A stretch of 64,000 bases of DNA from RGIG5612 sp045627365. Its GTDB lineage: Bacteria; Bacillota; Clostridia; Lachnospirales; Lachnospiraceae. The notes under the pieces are model-generated. The model did not search any database, had not been told where the DNA came from, and was given only the letters and a program-made list of their open reading frames with translations. The DNA lies in assembly GCA_045627365.1 (NCBI GenBank), contig JAZQNN010000008.1, positions 1-64,000 of the forward strand. Direction: 5' to 3'. Both the position numbers and the translations under genes were made by a program. Below, piece after piece: positions 61,816 to 64,000 of this stretch (the stretch's first letter is position 1; the number at the start of each line of letters is the position of its first letter).

Positions 61816-64000
61816 ATGAACAAAGTAAAAAGTTGGATAATTCTCGGCATCAGTGTACTGCTTATCGCATTTATGTGCGTTACTTCAGTAGTAGGTCTCG
61901 GTGCCGGCAAGAACGGATTTGCCAAAGACATCACATTGGGTCTTGACCTCAGAGGCGGCGCAAGCGTTACCTATGAAGTTCAGGAAGAATCATTCACCGC
62001 AACTGATATGAGTGACACCATCTATAAGCTCCAGCTTCGTGTTGCCGAGTACAGCACTGATGCTTCTGTTTATCAGGAAGGTGAGCGTAGGATCACAGTT
62101 GAGATCCCCGGCATCTTTGACACTCAGAAAGTAATTGATGAACTCGGAAGACCAGGTTCTCTTAAATTCGTAACATACGATAACCCTGATGATCCAAGCG
62201 AAGAGACTGTTTGGGTCACCGGCTCAGATGTTGCCAGCGCACAGGCAGGTTCAAGAGCTGACCAGAAGACAGGCAACAACGAATATATCGTTGCATTGAC
62301 ATTTAATGAGAGCGGTATCGCAAACTTCTCAGAAGCTACATCAACTCATATCGGCGATGTTATCTACATCATTTATGACGATGCTGTCGTAAGTTATCCG
62401 ACGGTTCAGTCCGCTATTACTGACGGTTCATGTGAGATCAACGGAATGGGTTCATGGGAAGCAGCTGAGAATCTTGCTTCAACGATCCGTATCGGCTCAC
62501 TTAGCCTGACTCTTAAGGAAGTATCATCCAAGGTCGTTTCAGCTAAACTCGGTGACAACGCTATTTCGACATCCCTGATTGCCGGTCTTATCGGTCTGGC
62601 TCTGATCATCATCTTCATGATAATCTACTACAGGGTTCCGGGTATTGCTGCAGCACTTTCAATGGTATTCTACACAGCAATGACTCTGCTTCTTCTTAAT
62701 GCATTTGAGCTGACGCTCACCATTTCCGGTATAGCAGGTATTATCCTTTCGATAGGTATGGCTGTCGATGGTAACGTTATCATTAACGAACGTATCAAAG
62801 AAGAGCTGAAACTCGGAAGAAGCGTAGAGCAGGCAGTTAAGTATGGTTATAAGAAATCTCTGTCTGCCATTCTCGACGGCAATATCACAACTCTTATCGT
62901 TGCGATCGTTCTTCTGATCTTCGGTTCCGGATCAGTTAAAGGATTCGGAATGACACTGGCGATCGGTATTGTTCTGAGTGTAGTAACATCTCTGTTTGTA
63001 AGCAGACTTTTCGTTATCTGCCTCATGGGAATCGGACTCAATAAAGCCAAAAACTTCTTCACTCTTAAAGACAAAAAAGAGAAGAAAGTTTTCGATTTTG
63101 TCGGAAAGAAAGCCATCTGGCTCATCGTCGCACTCGCATGCATTATTGCAGGTGTCGTCGGAGTTATAGCAAATGCGGCTGCAGGCAAAGGTGCCCTCAA
63201 TGAGAGCATCGAATTCAAGGGCGGCGTTTCAACAACAGTTGATTTCGCAACAGATTATTCAATCGACGAGTTCAATAATACAATCAAGCCTGAAATCGCG
63301 TCAGTTATCGGTAATAACGATATTGAAGGTCAGAAGGTTACCGGAACAACTCAGTATGTAATTAAGACTCAGGATCTTGATGTAGATACCCGTGAAGAAC
63401 TGATCAACGTTCTGGTTGACAAATTTGATGCTGACAGAGAAAGCTTCGAAACAACATTTATCAGTTCATCTGTAAGCGCAGAGCTTCAAAGAGATGCATT
63501 CATTTCACTTGCGATCGCAACTGTATGCATGCTTCTTTATATCTGGGTAAGATTCCGCAAATTCAAAGTTGCTATTTCATCAGTAATCTGCCTGCTTCAT
63601 GACGTTGCCATTGTTGTTTCGTTCTTCGCATTGTTCAGACTTTCAGTTGGCAACTCATTTATCGCCTGCATTCTGACTATCGTTGGTTACTCGATCAACG
63701 CAACTATCGTTATATTTGACAGAATCAGAGAGAATCTTTCAGCACCTGAATACAGCGGAGATCTTAAGGCAATCATCAATGCTTCGATTTCACAGACTAT
63801 GACAAGAAGTATTTTTACTTCAGCTACGACATTTGTCACTGTTCTGTTCCTTTATATCCTCGGTGTTGAGGCAATGAAGGCATTTGCACTTCCTCTTGCA
63901 ATCGGTATCATAGCCGGCGCATTCTCTTCAGTACTCATCTCCGGCAACCTTGTTTATATCTTCACCAAGAAGGAAGACAGATTGCCAAAGGCAGCAATTA
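61816..64000 (+). CDS. secDF: Protein translocase SecDF fusion (C-terminus beyond window)
   Basis: The frame starts at ATG 61816 after AGAGGA and runs past the window end (728 codons visible), so it is partial here. The SecD half shows LGLDLRGGASVTYEV near residue 41 and the AVDGNVIINERIKEEL helix (about 316-331); the SecF half follows without a stop from about residue 435 (VFDFVGKKAIWLIVAL) with EFKGGVSTTVDF and TIVGYSINATIVIFDRIREN. It assists protein export using the proton motive force. SecD-SecF fusion is known in several Bacillota. Confidence 0.93.
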   Translation, partial: MNKVKSWIILGISVLLIAFMCVTSVVGLGAGKNGFAKDITLGLDLRGGASVTYEVQEESFTATDMSDTIYKLQLRVAEYSTDASVYQEGERRITVEIPGIFDTQKVIDELGRPGSLKFVTYDNPDDPSEETVWVTGSDVASAQAGSRADQKTGNNEYIVALTFNESGIANFSEATSTHIGDVIYIIYDDAVVSYPTVQSAITDGSCEINGMGSWEAAENLASTIRIGSLSLTLKEVSSKVVSAKLGDNAISTSLIAGLIGLALIIIFMIIYYRVPGIAAALSMVFYTAMTLLLLNAFELTLTISGIAGIILSIGMAVDGNVIINERIKEELKLGRSVEQAVKYGYKKSLSAILDGNITTLIVAIVLLIFGSGSVKGFGMTLAIGIVLSVVTSLFVSRLFVICLMGIGLNKAKNFFTLKDKKEKKVFDFVGKKAIWLIVALACIIAGVVGVIANAAAGKGALNESIEFKGGVSTTVDFATDYSIDEFNNTIKPEIASVIGNNDIEGQKVTGTTQYVIKTQDLDVDTREELINVLVDKFDADRESFETTFISSSVSAELQRDAFISLAIATVCMLLYIWVRFRKFKVAISSVICLLHDVAIVVSFFALFRLSVGNSFIACILTIVGYSINATIVIFDRIRENLSAPEYSGDLKAIINASISQTMTRSIFTSATTFVTVLFLYILGVEAMKAFALPLAIGIIAGAFSSVLISGNLVYIFTKKEDRLPKAAI

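Noticed and set aside
1..64000. CRISPR arrays, insertion sequences, prophage or biosynthetic gene clusters
   Set aside because: No regular repeats, transposases, integrases, phage structural genes or NRPS/PKS/RiPP genes were seen in any part of the window.

Overview
The window is a gene-dense chromosomal segment from a low-to-mid GC Bacillota, most likely a Clostridia member (Oscillospiraceae / Saccharofermentans-like; the exact family cannot be fixed from the sequence alone). The signs are strong AGGAGG ribosome binding sites, sigma-A promoters close to TTGACA/TATAAT, many T-tailed hairpin terminators, Clostridia-typical families (GGGtGRT protein, COG2509 flavoprotein, EFR1 ferredoxin, TrpR-like YerC/HisR, M16C peptidase, BMP nucleoside transporter) and a dnaG-rpoD-trmK order. 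I see no insertion sequence, prophage, CRISPR array or integrated plasmid: this is a core genome region.

Layout. 1-16 kb (+): a UAP1-type UDP-GlcNAc pyrophosphorylase, argS, lepA-hemW, rplS behind a structured L19-type leader, ylqF-ftsY, an anchored SleB-type hydrolase, a 985-residue M16C peptidase, era-recO, glyS, and a CarD-type regulator. 16.2-24.8 kb (-): a tightly coupled histidine operon (TrpR-like regulator, hisZ-hisG fusion, hisD, hisC, hisB, MFS transporter, two small membrane proteins, hisA, hisIE, PHP phosphatase) that lacks hisH and hisF and starts at a promoter with an inverted repeat laid over it. 24.9-26.1 kb (-): a CofE-like ligase. 26.3-29.4 kb (+): infC-rpmI-rplT with an attenuator leader and an AUC start codon, then glnS. 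29.5-45 kb (+): nucleotide salvage and pool cleaning (guaB, dut, xpt, a four-gene nucleoside ABC importer, upp, dgt), interrupted by a TraX-like membrane protein and by a NifU-like / GGGtGRT / COG2509 flavoprotein cassette of unknown function; also tRNA-Pro(GGG), a duplicated-repeat protein and an orphan ribbon-helix-helix protein. 45-51 kb (+): dnaG-rpoD-trmK, RNase P RNA, thrC and a small membrane protein. 51.2-54.2 kb (-): an EFR1 flavodoxin/ferredoxin and two NAD-dependent epimerases. 54.3-64 kb (+): glmM, a stand-alone left-handed beta-helix GlcN-1-P acetyltransferase-like protein, nagB, an HD nucleotidase with a Cys/His-rich tail, a 6S-like RNA, pheST, and a fused secDF cut by the window end.

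How the genes work together. The hexosamine genes (glmM, the beta-helix protein, nagB and the distant UAP1-like enzyme) together could make UDP-GlcNAc without a bifunctional GlmU. The 29-45 kb genes cover IMP to XMP, xanthine/guanine and uracil salvage, nucleoside uptake, and dUTP and dGTP removal. The best candidates for undescribed biology are the NifU-like/GGGtGRT/COG2509 cassette, the three membrane genes inside the his operon, the CofE-like ligase in an organism not expected to make F420, the phased palindromes before xpt, and the metal-binding tail on the HD nucleotidase.
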